This document shows, piece after piece, positions 29,914 to 40,420 of a stretch of 64,000 nucleotides of DNA. Under the pieces are notes generated by a model. That model had not been told where the DNA came from, searched no databases, and saw only the letters and a program-made list of their open reading frames with translations. The stretch lies in contig CAUYUJ010021674.1 in assembly GCA_963575745.1 (NCBI GenBank), positions 51,001-115,000 of the forward strand, read 5' to 3'. Numbering within the stretch: the stretch's first letter is position 1; each line of letters opens with the position of its first letter. The stretch is from Prorocentrum cordatum (Eukaryota; Sar; Dinophyceae; Prorocentrales; Prorocentraceae). Made by a program: the position numbers and the translations under genes.

Positions 29914-31537
29914 TAACTCGTAGAGCTTCCCTTAGCAAGTTGCTGGAAGCTTAAGAGTAATTCCGCGGCGCTGGAGAGCTAGTTGGCAAGAACAATCTCG
30001 ACGGACCTTTTGGTGACTCTTGGTCGGTTGAAAATTTGTTTCTCGAAATTCAACCATTCGTTAGACCTCTAGTATTTTTCCCATGATATTCGATCTTATT
30101 CCCGCTCGCCGTCTTGATCTGATCTCGATCGGGTACCTTTTACTGCCAAAAAGCAGGGGGGCGGGATCGGCCGTTTCGAGTCATCTTGACACGCGGTGAC
30201 GGTTTTCTGAGCATAACTCGAGCTATAGTATATAGCAGAGCTACAGAGCTAATACTTACAGAAATCGATTCAGAATCATCAGGCGCGTTTGTCAGTTGAA
30301 TCCAGATGTCTGAACTGCGTCTGCTGCGCGAGCTATGTCCGCGAAACTATTCGTATTCTTCGAATCATCTTGAGAGGTGCTGTCGGTTTCTGCACTTAAC
30401 TCGGGCTGTGGGGGGGCTACAGGGCTGGTAATCACAGAAACCGATTCGGAGACATCAGGTGCGCCCGCCTGTCGCATGCAGAGGTTTGAACTCGGTGCTA
30501 CTCGTCCGCAAAACTATTCGTATCGCTCGCGTCATCTTGACAGGGACTGTCCGTTTTCTATACTTAACGCGAGCTCTAGGGGAGCTACAGAGCTGATGCG
30601 CACAGAAACTGATGCAGAATAATCAGGCGCGTTTGTCTGTTGCATCCAGAGGTCTGAACTCGTTCTGCGACTCCAGGTAGGTCCGCGAAACTATTCGTAT
30701 CGTTCGAGTCATCTGGAGAGGTGCTGTCGGTTTTCGCACCTATCTCGGGCTGTAGGAGAGCTACAGAGCTGATATGCACAGAAACTGATTCGGAATCATC
30801 ATGCGCATTCGTCTGTTGCATGCAGAAGTCTGAACTGGGTTTGCTACTCAGGCTTGGTCCGCAAAACTATTCGTATTCGTCTGAACTGGGTTTGCTACTC
30901 GGGCTAGGTCCGCAAACCTATTCGTATTCTTCGAGTCATCTTGACAGGTGTTGTTGATTTTCTGTATTGAACTCGGGCTGTAGGAGAGCTACTGAGCTGG
31001 TACGCATAAACCGATCCAGAAGCATCAGGCGCGTTCGTCTGTTGGATCGAGAGGTCTGTACTCGGTCTGCTACCCGAGATAGGCCCACACAATTTTTCGT
31101 GTTCGAGCGATTTTTGTTGTTGTTGTTTTTTTTTTGGGGGGGGGTGGGGGGAATAATATATTAAAACAATGATGGTGAATTTCTTCACTGAACTCTCGGA
31201 AAATCAGCAGGAAATCGTGAGGCGTGAAGCATCTAGACGCTTGGTTTGGGTCTGTTGTGAACGCAGACGCCAAAGACGGAGTCGTACTCTGCTACTTTCT
31301 CCCTAATGGTATTTTCTACATGCTGCAGATGAGCTATAAAGCTGTTCAGCACAGCAATGGGATATCACTAGACGCCAAAGATCAATCTGCTACCAGCTCG
31401 GGCTGAACAACGATTCGTTCTCTGCTATTTTTTGGACATAATATATGGTCAGGAAGCTCTACGAGTCCCCCGGCGTAAGAAAGGTTGACGGTTTACCGCC
31501 GGCGACCAGTTGGTCGACCCGGCCCGGGCGGACAAAG
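29914..31537 (+). repeat. Family-A composite repeat A8 with long tail variant
   Basis: Left inverted repeat at 29916-29930, leader to about 30180, about five monomers to about 31110, a T/G tract (about 31118-31150), the long tail variant (about 31195-31440), right end at about 31452-31466 and a hairpin with one lost base (31471-31500). A 25-bp B-body fragment follows. Confidence 0.85.
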
Positions 31538-32440
31538 TAACTCGTAGAGCTTCCCTTAGCTAGTTGCTGGAAGCTTAAGAGTAATTCCGGGGCGCTGGAG
31601 AGCTAGTTGGCAAGAAAAATCTCGACGGACTTTTTGCTGACTTTTGGTCGGTTGAAAATTTTGTTCTCGAAATTCAACCATTCGTTAGAGCTCTAGTATT
31701 TTTCTCATGATATTCGATCTTATTCCCGCTCGCCGTCTTGATCTCAGCTCGATCGGGTACCTTTTGCTGCCAAAAAGCAGGCAGGCGGGATCGGCCGTTT
31801 CGAGTTATCTCGACATGCGTTGTCGGTTTTTTGTATTTAACTCGAGCTATAGGACAGCTACAGAGCTGATACTTACAGAAACCGATTCAGAATGATGAGG
31901 CGCGTTTGTCTGTTGAATCCAGAGCTCTGAACTCGGTCTGCTGCCCGAGCTAGGTCCGCGAAACTATTCGTACTGTTCGAGTCATCTTGAGAGGTGCTGT
32001 CGGTTTTCTGCACTTAACTCGGGCTGTAGGGGGGCTACAGGGCTGGTAATCACAGGAATCGAGTTGGAGACATCAGGCGTGTCTGCCTGTCGCATTCAGA
32101 GGTCTGAACTCGGTCTGCTACTCGAGCTAGGTTTGCGAAACTATTCGTATTGTTCGAGTCATCTTGAGAGGTGCTGTCGATTATCGCACGTAACTCGGGC
32201 TGTAGGAGAGCTACAGAGCTGATGCGCACAGAAACTGATTCGATATCATCGTGCGGGTTTGTCTGTTGCATCCAGAGGTCTGAACTGGGTTTGCTACTCG
32301 GGCTAGGTCCGCAAAACTGTTCGTATTCTGCAATTCACCTTGGCAGGTGCTGTCCCTTTTCTGTATTGAACTCGGGCTGTAGGATAGCTACGAGCTGGTA
32401 CGCACAGCAACCGATCCAGAAGCATCAGGGGCGTTCGGCT
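31538..32440 (+). repeat. Family-A composite repeat A9, first part
   Basis: Left inverted repeat at about 31540-31554, leader to about 31800, monomers with starts near 31930, 32108 and 32284. The last monomer breaks at GGCTGTTG (32440), where a 1.45-kb unrelated segment is inserted. The tail resumes at 33890. Confidence 0.85.
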
Positions 32441-32674
32441 GTTGTATAACCAGGGAGGTTTTGCAGCGGGCGTGGCAGCATCGCTTCCTCCAGACATAAA
32501 GGCTTGCAAGAGCCGTCGGCATCGCCTCCAGAGATCAGGGCCTGCGAGATCCAGACAGCATCGCCCTCTCCAGCACAGGTGCATCCACCATCAGCGTCGT
32601 CGCTTCTTCCAGGGGGCGTCGGAGACGGGGGAGCAGCTCGAGGGCCTTGCGGCGTGAACGTCAAGGTCAAGGTC

Positions 32675-33415
32675 ATGGCCAATGACACCATCAGCGCCGA
32701 TGGCATGGGCAATGGGAACAATGACGCATTTTCGTTCATCACAGATCGCCTGGGGCTCGACCTTTCACGCGGGGGACCGCCTACCGACGCTGTCGAGGGC
32801 CGAGCAGGATGCGGCGACGGTGGCGACAAGGCCTCTGGAGTTCGGAGCCCGAGGGCCTTTGCAGGGGTCGATGGCGGCAGCGCGTTTCAGTTCGCAAAGG
32901 TCGCCTGTTTCGGCGACAGCGGCAAAAGAATGACAGCGCCTGCCAGGCGTCGCATGCGCTCGCGCAGCCGAGAGACGCGGCTTAAGATGATGTGGGAAGG
33001 CGCCCGGGAGGACGCTCGACAGGTGCTTAGTGATTGTCGCGGCATGCAATCGATGTTTGTACACCAGCCCCTCGTCGACATCGACGTTGGTCTAGTGATG
33101 AAGCGCGTGCGGCACCTCCACGGTCGTGCCATCGCCTCTGGGCGCTCCGTCTACATCGGTACGACGAGCGACCCTTCATGGCGATGGAATAAAGGATGGG
33201 GGTGGCGAGGAAACGACCGAAGCTTCATGCGCGGGCACAAGGTCAGCTACGATGAGATGCAAGTGGTCGCGTCCTTCCCCGACAAACAATGCGGAGAGGT
33301 TGAGAAGCATGTGATCGCGCACTTCCCCCGTGCTGACAGCAAGGTCGCGTCGCAGCAGGGGCTTGCGGTCAGGCGCTGCGCATACAGCTTTCTATATGTC
33401 TGTAAGACATTATGA
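32675..33415 (+). CDS. GIY-YIG-like nuclease-domain protein (putative)
   Basis: The ATG at 32675 gives 246 residues; the frame stays open upstream to about 32504. The middle is basic and Arg-rich (RRRMRSRSRETRLK). The C-terminal ~90 residues resemble a GIY-YIG domain: SVYIGTTSDPSWRW in place of the GIY..YIG strands with the helix Arg, then YDEMQVVASF, and GEVEKHVIAHF with the Glu expected for metal binding. GIY-YIG nucleases cut DNA in repair and in mobile elements, including Penelope-type elements, where the domain is fused to RT. No RT is present here. The ORF lies in a segment inserted into A9, so it may be a retroposed host gene or part of a mobile element. Confidence 0.5.
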   Translation: MANDTISADGMGNGNNDAFSFITDRLGLDLSRGGPPTDAVEGRAGCGDGGDKASGVRSPRAFAGVDGGSAFQFAKVACFGDSGKRMTAPARRRMRSRSRETRLKMMWEGAREDARQVLSDCRGMQSMFVHQPLVDIDVGLVMKRVRHLHGRAIASGRSVYIGTTSDPSWRWNKGWGWRGNDRSFMRGHKVSYDEMQVVASFPDKQCGEVEKHVIAHFPRADSKVASQQGLAVRRCAYSFLYVCKTL

Positions 33416-33533
33416 GCGCCATTTGTGAAGCTGCCCAGCTCCGCTGTCTTGTGCGTGCAGTGGCCGCTACTTAGACGTGGTACGTGGTGCGGACGACTGA
33501 GGCTGCGATGCAGAAGTGACAGAACCGCCAGTA

Positions 33534-33889
33534 CGCTGCAACAGCCGCTGCAACAGCCGCTGCAACAGCCGCTGCAACAGCCGCTGCAACAGCCGCTGCA
33601 ACAGCCGCTGCAACAGCCGCAGCCGCTGCAACAGCCGCTGCAACAGCCGCTGCAACAGCCGCTGCAACAGCCGCTGCAACAGCCGCTGCAACTGCCGCTG
33701 CAACAGCCGCTGCAACAGCCGCTGCAACAGCCGCTGCAACAGCCGCTGCAACAGCCGCTGCAACAGCCGCTGCAACAGCCGCTGCAACAGCCGCTGTAAC
33801 AGCCGCTGCAACAGCCGCAGCAGCAGCCGCTGCAACAGCCGCTGCAACAGCCGCTGCAACAGCCGCTGCAACAGCCGCTGCAACAGCCG
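33534..33889 (+). repeat. 12-bp minisatellite (CAACAGCCGCTG)n
   Basis: About 30 units, a few with 6-bp deletions or CAGCAG interruptions. It starts 120 bp after the GIY-YIG-like ORF and ends exactly where the family-A tail resumes. Gln-Pro-Leu, Cys-Asn-Ser-Arg and Ala-rich ORFs in several frames are artefacts of the repeat. Confidence 0.95.
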
Positions 33890-34200
33890 GAAAATCAGAA
33901 GGAAATCGTGAGGCGTGAAGCATCTAGACGCTTGGTTTGGGTCTGTTGTGAACGCAGACACCAAACACGGATTCGTACTCTGCTACTTTCTCCCTAATGG
34001 TATTTTCTACATGCTGCAGATGAGCTATAAAACTGTTCAGCACAGCAATGAGATATCACTAGTCGCCTGATATCAATCTGCTATCAGCTCGGGCTGAACA
34101 ACTATTCGTCTCTGCTATTTTTTGGACGTAATATATGGTCAGGAAGCTCTACGAGTCCCCCGGCGGTAAGAAAGGTTGACGGGTTACCGCCGGCGCTCAG
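33890..34200 (+). repeat. Family-A repeat A9, tail and hairpin
   Basis: The long tail variant GAAAATCAGAAGG .. CCCTAATGGTATTTTC closely resembles 31195-31440. The right inverted repeat GGAAGCTCTACGAGT is at 34142-34156 and the hairpin GGCGGTAA (34162-34169)/TTACCGCC (34184-34191). Confidence 0.85.
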
Positions 34201-34600
34201 TACCTCGTGGAGCTCTTCGGCATCGACGAGCTAGAGGAATTCCGGCGCGGGGTGGAGCTAGTTGGCCCACCCGGCCCGGGCGGACAAAGTGATAAATTTT
34301 GGTCGGTGTTGCTAAGATTTGAAAGATATTTGACCATTTATTTTGAGAAAGCAGATTTTTGCGCTAAGCATACGCATATAAACTTTATTCCGAGAGCAGC
34401 TCAGCTCCCCTGATGCATTGTATTATGAGTTGACTTCCGGGAACCGAGCTATCATGAATATCGAAAATATCGAAAAATGAAGATTTAAAAACATCTTCAT
34501 TTTATTACTCTACTTCGATCCTGAGCTCTTTTACTCGTGCTAGGAGCTCTACGAGGTTCCCGGCGGTGACCAGGTTGACGGTTCACCGCCAGCGCCAGTT
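34201..34600 (+). repeat. Family-B repeat, complete copy
   Basis: Left end ACCTCGTGGAGCTC at 34202, body with CGAAAATATCGAAAAATG, then CTCGTGCTAG|GAGCTCTACGAGG and the hairpin GGCGGTGA (34562-34569)/TCACCGCC (34583-34590). The AG|GAGCTC junction matches the acceptor position seen in E5. Confidence 0.85.
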
Positions 34601-34910
34601 GGCCGGCCCTGCCGAGGCGGACAAAGTGTTAACTTTTAGTCGGTTTTGCTAATATTTGAAAGATATTTGACCATTTATTTGAAGAAAGCAGATTATGAGT
34701 TGACTTCCAGGAACCGAGCTTATATAAACATCGAAAAAATCTCAAAATCAAGATTTTAAGAAAATCTTCATTTTATTACTCTACTTCGATTCTCAGCACT
34801 CTTACTGGTGCCAGGAGCTCTACGAGGTTCCCGGCGGTGACCAGGTTGACGGTTCACCGCCGGCGCCAGTTCTCGACGTCAGAGGGGATGCGCAGGGAGT
34901 GGTCTCCCTA
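34601..34910 (+). repeat. Family-B repeat, headless copy
   Basis: Starts at AGTTGGCCGGCCC directly after the previous hairpin. The body is similar to the copy upstream and ends CTGGTGCCAG|GAGCTCTACGAGG with the hairpin GGCGGTGA (34833-34840)/TCACCGCC (34854-34861). About 40 bases of 80-bp minisatellite type (GTCAGAGGGGATGCGCAGGG) follow. Confidence 0.85.
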
Positions 34911-35306
34911 TACCTCGTAGAGCTCTTCGATGAGCTAGAGGAATTCCGGCGCGGGGTGAAGCTAGTTGGCCGACCCGACCAGAAAGGACAATGTGACAAC
35001 TTTGGGTCGATTTTGCTTAGATTCGGAAGATATTTAACATTTTATTTTGAGAAAGGAGATTTTTATTCCGAGCAGCAGTATCTAAACTTTCTTCTGCGAG
35101 CAGCTCAGCTCTGCGGAGAGAGTTTTACTACCGAGACATTTGGAGGAACCGACATCACGTTGACACCGAAAAATGCAAATTCGACGTTTTCTTCTAGAAT
35201 TGCTCCGAGAAGCTGTCTGCGTTGAATCTGAGCACTCTTACATGTGCGAGGAGCTCTACGAGGGTCTTGGCGGTGACCAGGTTGACGGTTCACCGCCGGC
35301 GCCAGT
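34911..35306 (+). repeat. Family-B repeat, complete copy
   Basis: Left end ACCTCGTAGAGCTC at 34912, body with CAGCAGCTCAGCTCTG, ending CATGTGCGAG|GAGCTCTACGAGG and the hairpin GGCGGTGA (35269-35276)/TCACCGCC (35290-35297). Confidence 0.85.
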
Positions 35307-36468
35307 GCGTGCCAGGCGTCGCAGTGGCTGCGCCCGCATGCGGTTCCACCCCGCATTCTGGCACACCCCTCACACGTTTCGTGGCCCCATAGGGAGCTCA
35401 GGGAGACCACCCCCTGCGCACTCCCTCTGGTGTCGAGAAACTGCCGCGCCTGCTATGCCTGGACGAGCCTGGCACGCATAGGGGGACCACCCCCTGCGCA
35501 CCCCCTCTGGTGTCGAGAAAATGCCACGCCTGCTATGCCTGGACGACCCTGGCACGCATAGGGAGAAGCTGCCGCGCCTGCTATCCCTGGACGACCCTGG
35601 CATGCATAGCGAGACCACCTCCTGCGCACCCCCTCTGGTGTCGAGAAAATGCCACGCCTGCTATGCCTGGACGACCCTGGCACGCATAGGGAGACCACTC
35701 CCTTCGCGCCCCCTCTGGTGTCGAGAAAATGCCACGCCTGCTATGCCTGGGCGACCCTGGTACGCATAGGGAGACCACCCCCTACGCACTCCCTCTGGAG
35801 TCGAGGAAATGCCACGCCTGCTATGCCTGGACGACCCTGGCACGCATAGGGAGACTACCCCCTGCGCACCCCCTCTGGTGTCGACAAAGTGCCACGCCTG
35901 CTATGCCTGGACGACCCTGGCACGCATAGGGAGACCACTTCCAGCGCACCCTCGACACGCCTGCTATGCCTGGACGACCCTGGCACGCATAGGGAGACCA
36001 GTCCCTGCGCACCCCCTCTGGTGTCGAGAAAATGCCACGCCTGCTTTGCCTGGACGACCCTGGCACGCATAGGGAGACCACCCCCCGCGCACCCCCTCTG
36101 GTGCGGCGCGGCAGGGAAGAGAACCATAACCCCACGAAGTGAGGTGAGTGTCGCGGGTGCGGCGCGGCAGAGAAGAAATCCATAACCACACGAAGCATGT
36201 GGGGAAAAAGCGTATTTTCCAGCTTTTCAGCTCACGCTTGAGGAAGCTTCTTCTATGTGTTGCGATCAGCGCCGCGCGAAAACAGAGCTCTACGAGGCTC
36301 CCAGCGGTAACCTGGTTGACGGTTTACCGCCGGCTCCCAGTGCCTCGTAGAGCTCTTCAACATCGATGAGCTAGAGGAATTCCGGCGCGGGGTGTATGTA
36401 GCTAGTTGGCTCACCCGGCCTGGGCGGACAGCGTGGGAACTTTGGGTCGGTCGGGCACAAATTTTGCG
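35307..36468 (+). repeat. Duplicated block D1: one 90-bp-type unit, forward 80-bp array, B module
   Basis: Starts with one unit related to the 61.5-kb satellite (CCGCATGCGG .. CACACGTTTCGTGGCCCC, to about 35405). About nine copies of an 80-bp unit follow (CCACGCCTGCTATGCCTGG; starts near 35667, 35747, 35827, 35907). A 57-bp doubled segment (GTGCGGCGCGGCAG..) comes next, then a B right end with hairpin GCGGTAA (36304-36310)/TTACCGC (36324-36330) and a B left end. It breaks at GCGACAC. The many ORFs are frame rotations of the 80-bp unit. Confidence 0.85.
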
Positions 36469-37329
36469 ACACCAGAGGGGGTGCGCAGGGGGTGGTCTCC
36501 CTATGCGTGCCAGGGTCGTCCAGGCATAGCAGACGTGGCAGTTTCTCGACACCAGAGGGGGTGCGCAGGGGGTGGTCTCCCCATGCGTGCCAGGATCGTC
36601 CAGGCACAGCAGGCGTGGCATTTTCTCGACACCAGAGGGGGTGCGCAGGGGGTGGTCTCCCTATGCGTGCCAAGGCCAGGCATAGCAGGCGTAGCATTTT
36701 CTCGACACCAGAGGGGGTGCGCAGTGGTGGGGGTCTCCCTATGCGTGCCAGGGTCGTCCAGGCATAGCAGGCGTGGTATTTTCTCGACACCAGAGGGGGT
36801 GCGCAGGGGGTGGTCTCCCTATGCGTGCCAGGCTCGTCCAGGCATAGCAGGCGTGGCATTTTCTCGACACCAGAGGGAGTGCGCAGGGGGTGGTCTCCCT
36901 ATGCGTGCCAGGGTCGTCCAGGCATTGCAGGCATGGCATTTTCTCGACACCAGAGGGGGTGCGCAGGGGGTGGTCTCCCCATGCGTGCCAGGGTCGTCCA
37001 GGCACAGCAGGCGTGGCATTTTCTCGACACCGGAAGGTGTGCGCAGGGGGTGGTCTCCCTATGCGTGCCAGGGTCGTCCAGGCATAGCAGGCGTGGCATT
37101 TTCTCGACACCAGAGGGGGTGCGCAGGGGGTGGTCTCCCTATGCGTGCCAGGGTCCAGGCATCGCAGGCGTGGCATTTTCTCGACACCAGAGGGGGTGCG
37201 CAGGGGTGGTCTCCCTATGAGTGCCAGGGTCGTCCAGGCATTGAAGACGCGGCATTTTCTCGACATCGGAGGGGATGCGCAGGGGGTGGTCTCCCTATGC
37301 GTGCCAGGGTCGCCCAGGCATTGCAGGCG
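36469..37329 (-). repeat. 80-bp minisatellite array in reverse orientation
   Basis: About eleven units of the reverse complement of the D1/D2 repeat (CCAGGCATAGCAGGCGTGG). The left junction sits at CGACAC, a string present both in the B body and in the repeat unit, pointing to microhomology-mediated rearrangement. Confidence 0.9.
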
Positions 37330-38305
37330 TCCCAGTGGCTGCGCCCGCATGCGGTTCCACCCCGCATTCTGGCACACCCCTCACACGTTTCGTGGCTCCA
37401 TAGGGAGCTCAGGGAGACCACCCCCTGCGCACTCCCTCTGGTGTCGAGAAACTGCCACGCCTGCTATGCCTGGACGAGCCTGGCACGCATAGGGAGACCA
37501 CCCCCTGCGCACCCCCTCTGGTGTCGAGAAAATACCACGCCTGCTATGCCTGGACGACCCTGGCACGCATAGGGAGACCACCCCCTGCGCACCCCTTCTG
37601 GTGTAGAGAAACTGCCGCGCCTGCTCCCTGGACGACCCTGGCACGCATAGGGGGACCACCCCCTGCGCACCCCCTCTGGTGTCGAGAAAATGCCACGCCT
37701 GCTATGCCTGGACGACCCTGGCACGCATAGGGAGACCACCCCCTGCGCACCCCCTCTGGTGTCGAGAAAATACCACGCCTGCTATGCCTGGACGACCCTG
37801 GTACGCATAGGGAGACCATCCCCTGCGCACCCCCTCTGGTGTCGACAAAGTGCCACGCCTGCTATGCCTGGACGACCCTGGCACGCATAGGGAGACCACC
37901 CCCAGCGCACCCATCGACATGCCTGCTATGCCTGGACGACCCTGGCACGCATAGGGAGACCACCCCCTGCGCACCCCCTCTGGTGTCGAGAAAATGCTAC
38001 GCCTGCTATGCCTGGACGACCCTGGCACGCATAGGGAGACCACCCCCCGCGCACCCCCTCTGGTGCGGCGCGGCAGGGAAGAAAACCAGAACCCCACGAA
38101 GTGAGGTGAGTGTCGCGGGTGCGGCGCGGCAAGGAAGAAATCCAGAACCCCACGAAGCATGTGGGGAAAAAGCGTATTTTCCAGCTTTTCAGCTCACGCT
38201 TGAGGAAGCTTCTTCTATGTGTTGCGATCAGCGCCGCGCGAAAACAGAGCTCTACGAGGCTCCCAGCGGTAACCTGGTTGACGGTTTACCGCCGGCTCCC
38301 AGTGC
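37330..38305 (+). repeat. Duplicated block D2 (copy of D1), forward 80-bp array
   Basis: Near-identical to D1 in order: the 90-bp-type unit (to about 37412), about eight forward 80-bp units, the doubled GTGCGGCGCGGCA segment (38063-38160), and a B right end with hairpin GCGGTAA (38266-38272)/TTACCGC (38286-38292). Confidence 0.88.
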
Positions 38306-38663
38306 CTCGTAGAGCTCTTCGGCATCGATGGGCTAGGGGAATTCCGGCGCGGGGTGTAGCTAGTTGGCTCACCCGGCCTGGGCGGACAGCGTGGGAACTT
38401 TGGGTCGGTCGGGCAAAAAATTTGCGACACTTGAACATTCGTTTTGAGAATTGGTATTTTTCGCACCTGTAGTGGATAATGCCGCGTCGGCCAGTAAAAT
38501 TCTCAGGTTCGTAGCTGCAGTATTACTATCAAAACACTTGGCGGAACCCACTTTGGATGAAAGCCGAAAAACCTTTTTCTTCGAGGTTCAGCTTACGCTT
38601 GAGAAAGCTTCTTCCATGTGTCCCGGCAGCGCCGCGCGAGAAAAGAGCTCTACGAGGCCCCCG
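38306..38663 (+). repeat. Family-B repeat, split by E4
   Basis: Left end CCTCGTAGAGCTCTTCGG at about 38307, body with TTCTCAGGTTCGTAGCTGC, right end GAGCTCTACGAGG at about 38646-38658, then CCCCG, where E4 begins. The rest of the hairpin is at 44685-44707. Confidence 0.85.
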
Positions 38664-39097
38664 AGCTCAAGACATCTCGGCTCTAGGGCTCTTGGATCCC
38701 ACAGGAGCTCAGGGGGTGTCGGCGCCGCGGGGAGGCGGCGCGGCGGCCATCGCTGCCATCGACGAGTACGGCATCTTCCAGGCAAGCCAGGCCGCCTGCT
38801 TTGTGTGCTGTAATCGTTGTTTTGTTTGTCGTGCGTGCAAAGACGGAAGGGTACGACTTTTCAGTTCTTGCGAGACGTTTCCAGCTGGAGGATATTTCCC
38901 CGACTGTACCATATTTGCAGTACTCGCAGGATTACGGACAGAAACCAGATTCTGCTGTTGAGAGGGCATCTCGGAAAAGGCAAATTCAGGATACCGAGCA
39001 GATTGTACGTGACCTTCCATTGGACGGGAGATTGATTACTGCCGACTCTACACCAGATAGTGATAGCCATTGTGTTGTCCCACCATCATTCGTGAAT

Positions 39098-40414
39098 ATG
39101 AATACAGGACTCATGAATATGATGCAGACTCCTTCCAACGCAGCTGTGGCGGGAGCTACAACCAACGGAGGGCGTGCGGGAGGGGCTCCAGTAGGTCAGG
39201 TCAGTCCTGGAGGTCAAGGATCTGGAGGCGCTCCTGTTGTTCCTAGAGGCCCAGCTCCACAAGGTGCTCTAGGGGGGCCCCCAGGCATGCCCACGGAGGC
39301 ACAACAGGCGGCGGCCCAAGCGGCTGTTGTCCCTGAAGGTGCTGGGGAGCGTCAGGGTATGCAGGGTGTTAGCGACGACGCCCAACGAAATGTCAAACAT
39401 CGTGTCAACGGTCCTCACGAGGCACTCTTGGGAGAACTCGAGGAGAAGCGAAAGAAACTCAGTGTGGTCTCGGACGAGGCCCCATCCTGGTTCAAGGCCT
39501 TCGCGGAGCTCAACGTGCTTGAGAGCAAAGTTAGGCAACAAGAAAACGTCGAAATCAGGGCCGATATTCAGAGCATCTCGAATCGTCAGGAGGCTTCCGA
39601 CATCAGGATGAACAGATTGGAACGACAGTTGCAGGATCTCAAGAAGAACCCCAGTGTGGTATCAGGTGCAGCCTCGACTACGGCACCTTCCTACGGAGGG
39701 GGCCCACCAGGACTCTCAGGACCCTCCAGTTTCAGTCCCAGCTATGTGGAGCTCACAGGCTGGACAGACTGGAATGGGACAGCGGTTACACGTTCGGCCA
39801 GTATGATGAGAGACACGGACGCTGCACAATTCATTACTAATTTGAAGACGGCCATCGCAGCAGAGGATGAAGCTAGGATCGACTACGAGGGCACATTACG
39901 TATGAATGGAAGTAGAATGAGGTTGAGTACGATCAAAATCAAATTCATTGTAGGAACCGACTCTTCGACATTATACAACGTGAAGCGTGCTTTTGATGAT
40001 GCTTTAACTCCGAATCCCCAAAGGAATGCGGCTCAGGTTTCGAGGTCACCTCCAGATTATGACAGCATGTTCCAGGGCATGTTACAACGACCCAGTCGGG
40101 TCCGTGTACGCATAGAGGCCCCACCTTGGAAACGTGATCATATCGGGGCTGTGGGGCGCGTCTATGGGACATACCGCGAGTGTACCAGCAGTGAGGCTAT
40201 GGATATCAGGGGGGAGACAGGATCGGGACCCAACGGACGGAGCACAATGTGGACCAAGCCGCAGGACCCTCAGCATCGACCCGTGGAACTGGCATCCTTT
40301 CGCATCAATACGGGGTGGACAGTGGACCGCGGGATCTGGGAGGGTGTACTTATGCGAAGCGGTGTGACGACTACATACGACACATTTGTTACGAGTCTTG
40401 CCAGCAGGGTGTGA
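39098..40414 (+). CDS. E4 ORF1, coiled-coil plus conserved C-terminal domain
   Basis: The first real ATG in the frame is 39098, giving 438 residues. The frame is open from about 38801, so a longer, non-AUG-started protein is conceivable. The N-terminal part is Gly/Pro/Ala/Gln-rich and probably disordered. A charged coiled-coil-like region follows (LLGELEEKRKKL .. IRMNRLERQLQDLKK), then the domain shared with E1 (SYVELTGWTDWNGTAVTR .. STIKIKFIVGT .. RVRIEAPPWKRDHIGAVGR). It ends in TGA at 40412-40414, after which ORF2 follows in frame. A role in RNA binding is inferred from its place in a LINE. Confidence 0.75.
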   Translation: MNTGLMNMMQTPSNAAVAGATTNGGRAGGAPVGQVSPGGQGSGGAPVVPRGPAPQGALGGPPGMPTEAQQAAAQAAVVPEGAGERQGMQGVSDDAQRNVKHRVNGPHEALLGELEEKRKKLSVVSDEAPSWFKAFAELNVLESKVRQQENVEIRADIQSISNRQEASDIRMNRLERQLQDLKKNPSVVSGAASTTAPSYGGGPPGLSGPSSFSPSYVELTGWTDWNGTAVTRSASMMRDTDAAQFITNLKTAIAAEDEARIDYEGTLRMNGSRMRLSTIKIKFIVGTDSSTLYNVKRAFDDALTPNPQRNAAQVSRSPPDYDSMFQGMLQRPSRVRVRIEAPPWKRDHIGAVGRVYGTYRECTSSEAMDIRGETGSGPNGRSTMWTKPQDPQHRPVELASFRINTGWTVDRGIWEGVLMRSGVTTTYDTFVTSLASRV

Positions 40415-40420
40415 CGGTGC
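40412..40420 (+). promoter_or_regulatory. Candidate UGA readthrough site between E4 ORF1 and ORF2
   Basis: GTG-TGA-CGG, the exact UGA-CGG class of leaky stop. The frame continues open into ORF2, and the first ATG (40481) lies after the endonuclease Asn motif (GTQNL). The arrangement matches E1. Confidence 0.55.

Noticed and set aside
33425-33964. Gln-Pro-Leu, Arg-Leu-Leu and Ala-rich ORFs on both strands
   Set aside because: All derive from the CAACAGCCGCTG minisatellite.
36406-37572. A 388-codon ORF and many overlapping ORFs in the 80-bp arrays
   Set aside because: The 80-bp unit is not a multiple of three and rotates through all frames. The translations are the same three phases of one repeat.
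35395-38065. Possible CRISPR array from regularly spaced repeats
   Set aside because: The units are contiguous 80-bp tandem repeats without unique spacers, in a eukaryotic repeat context, and there are no cas genes.
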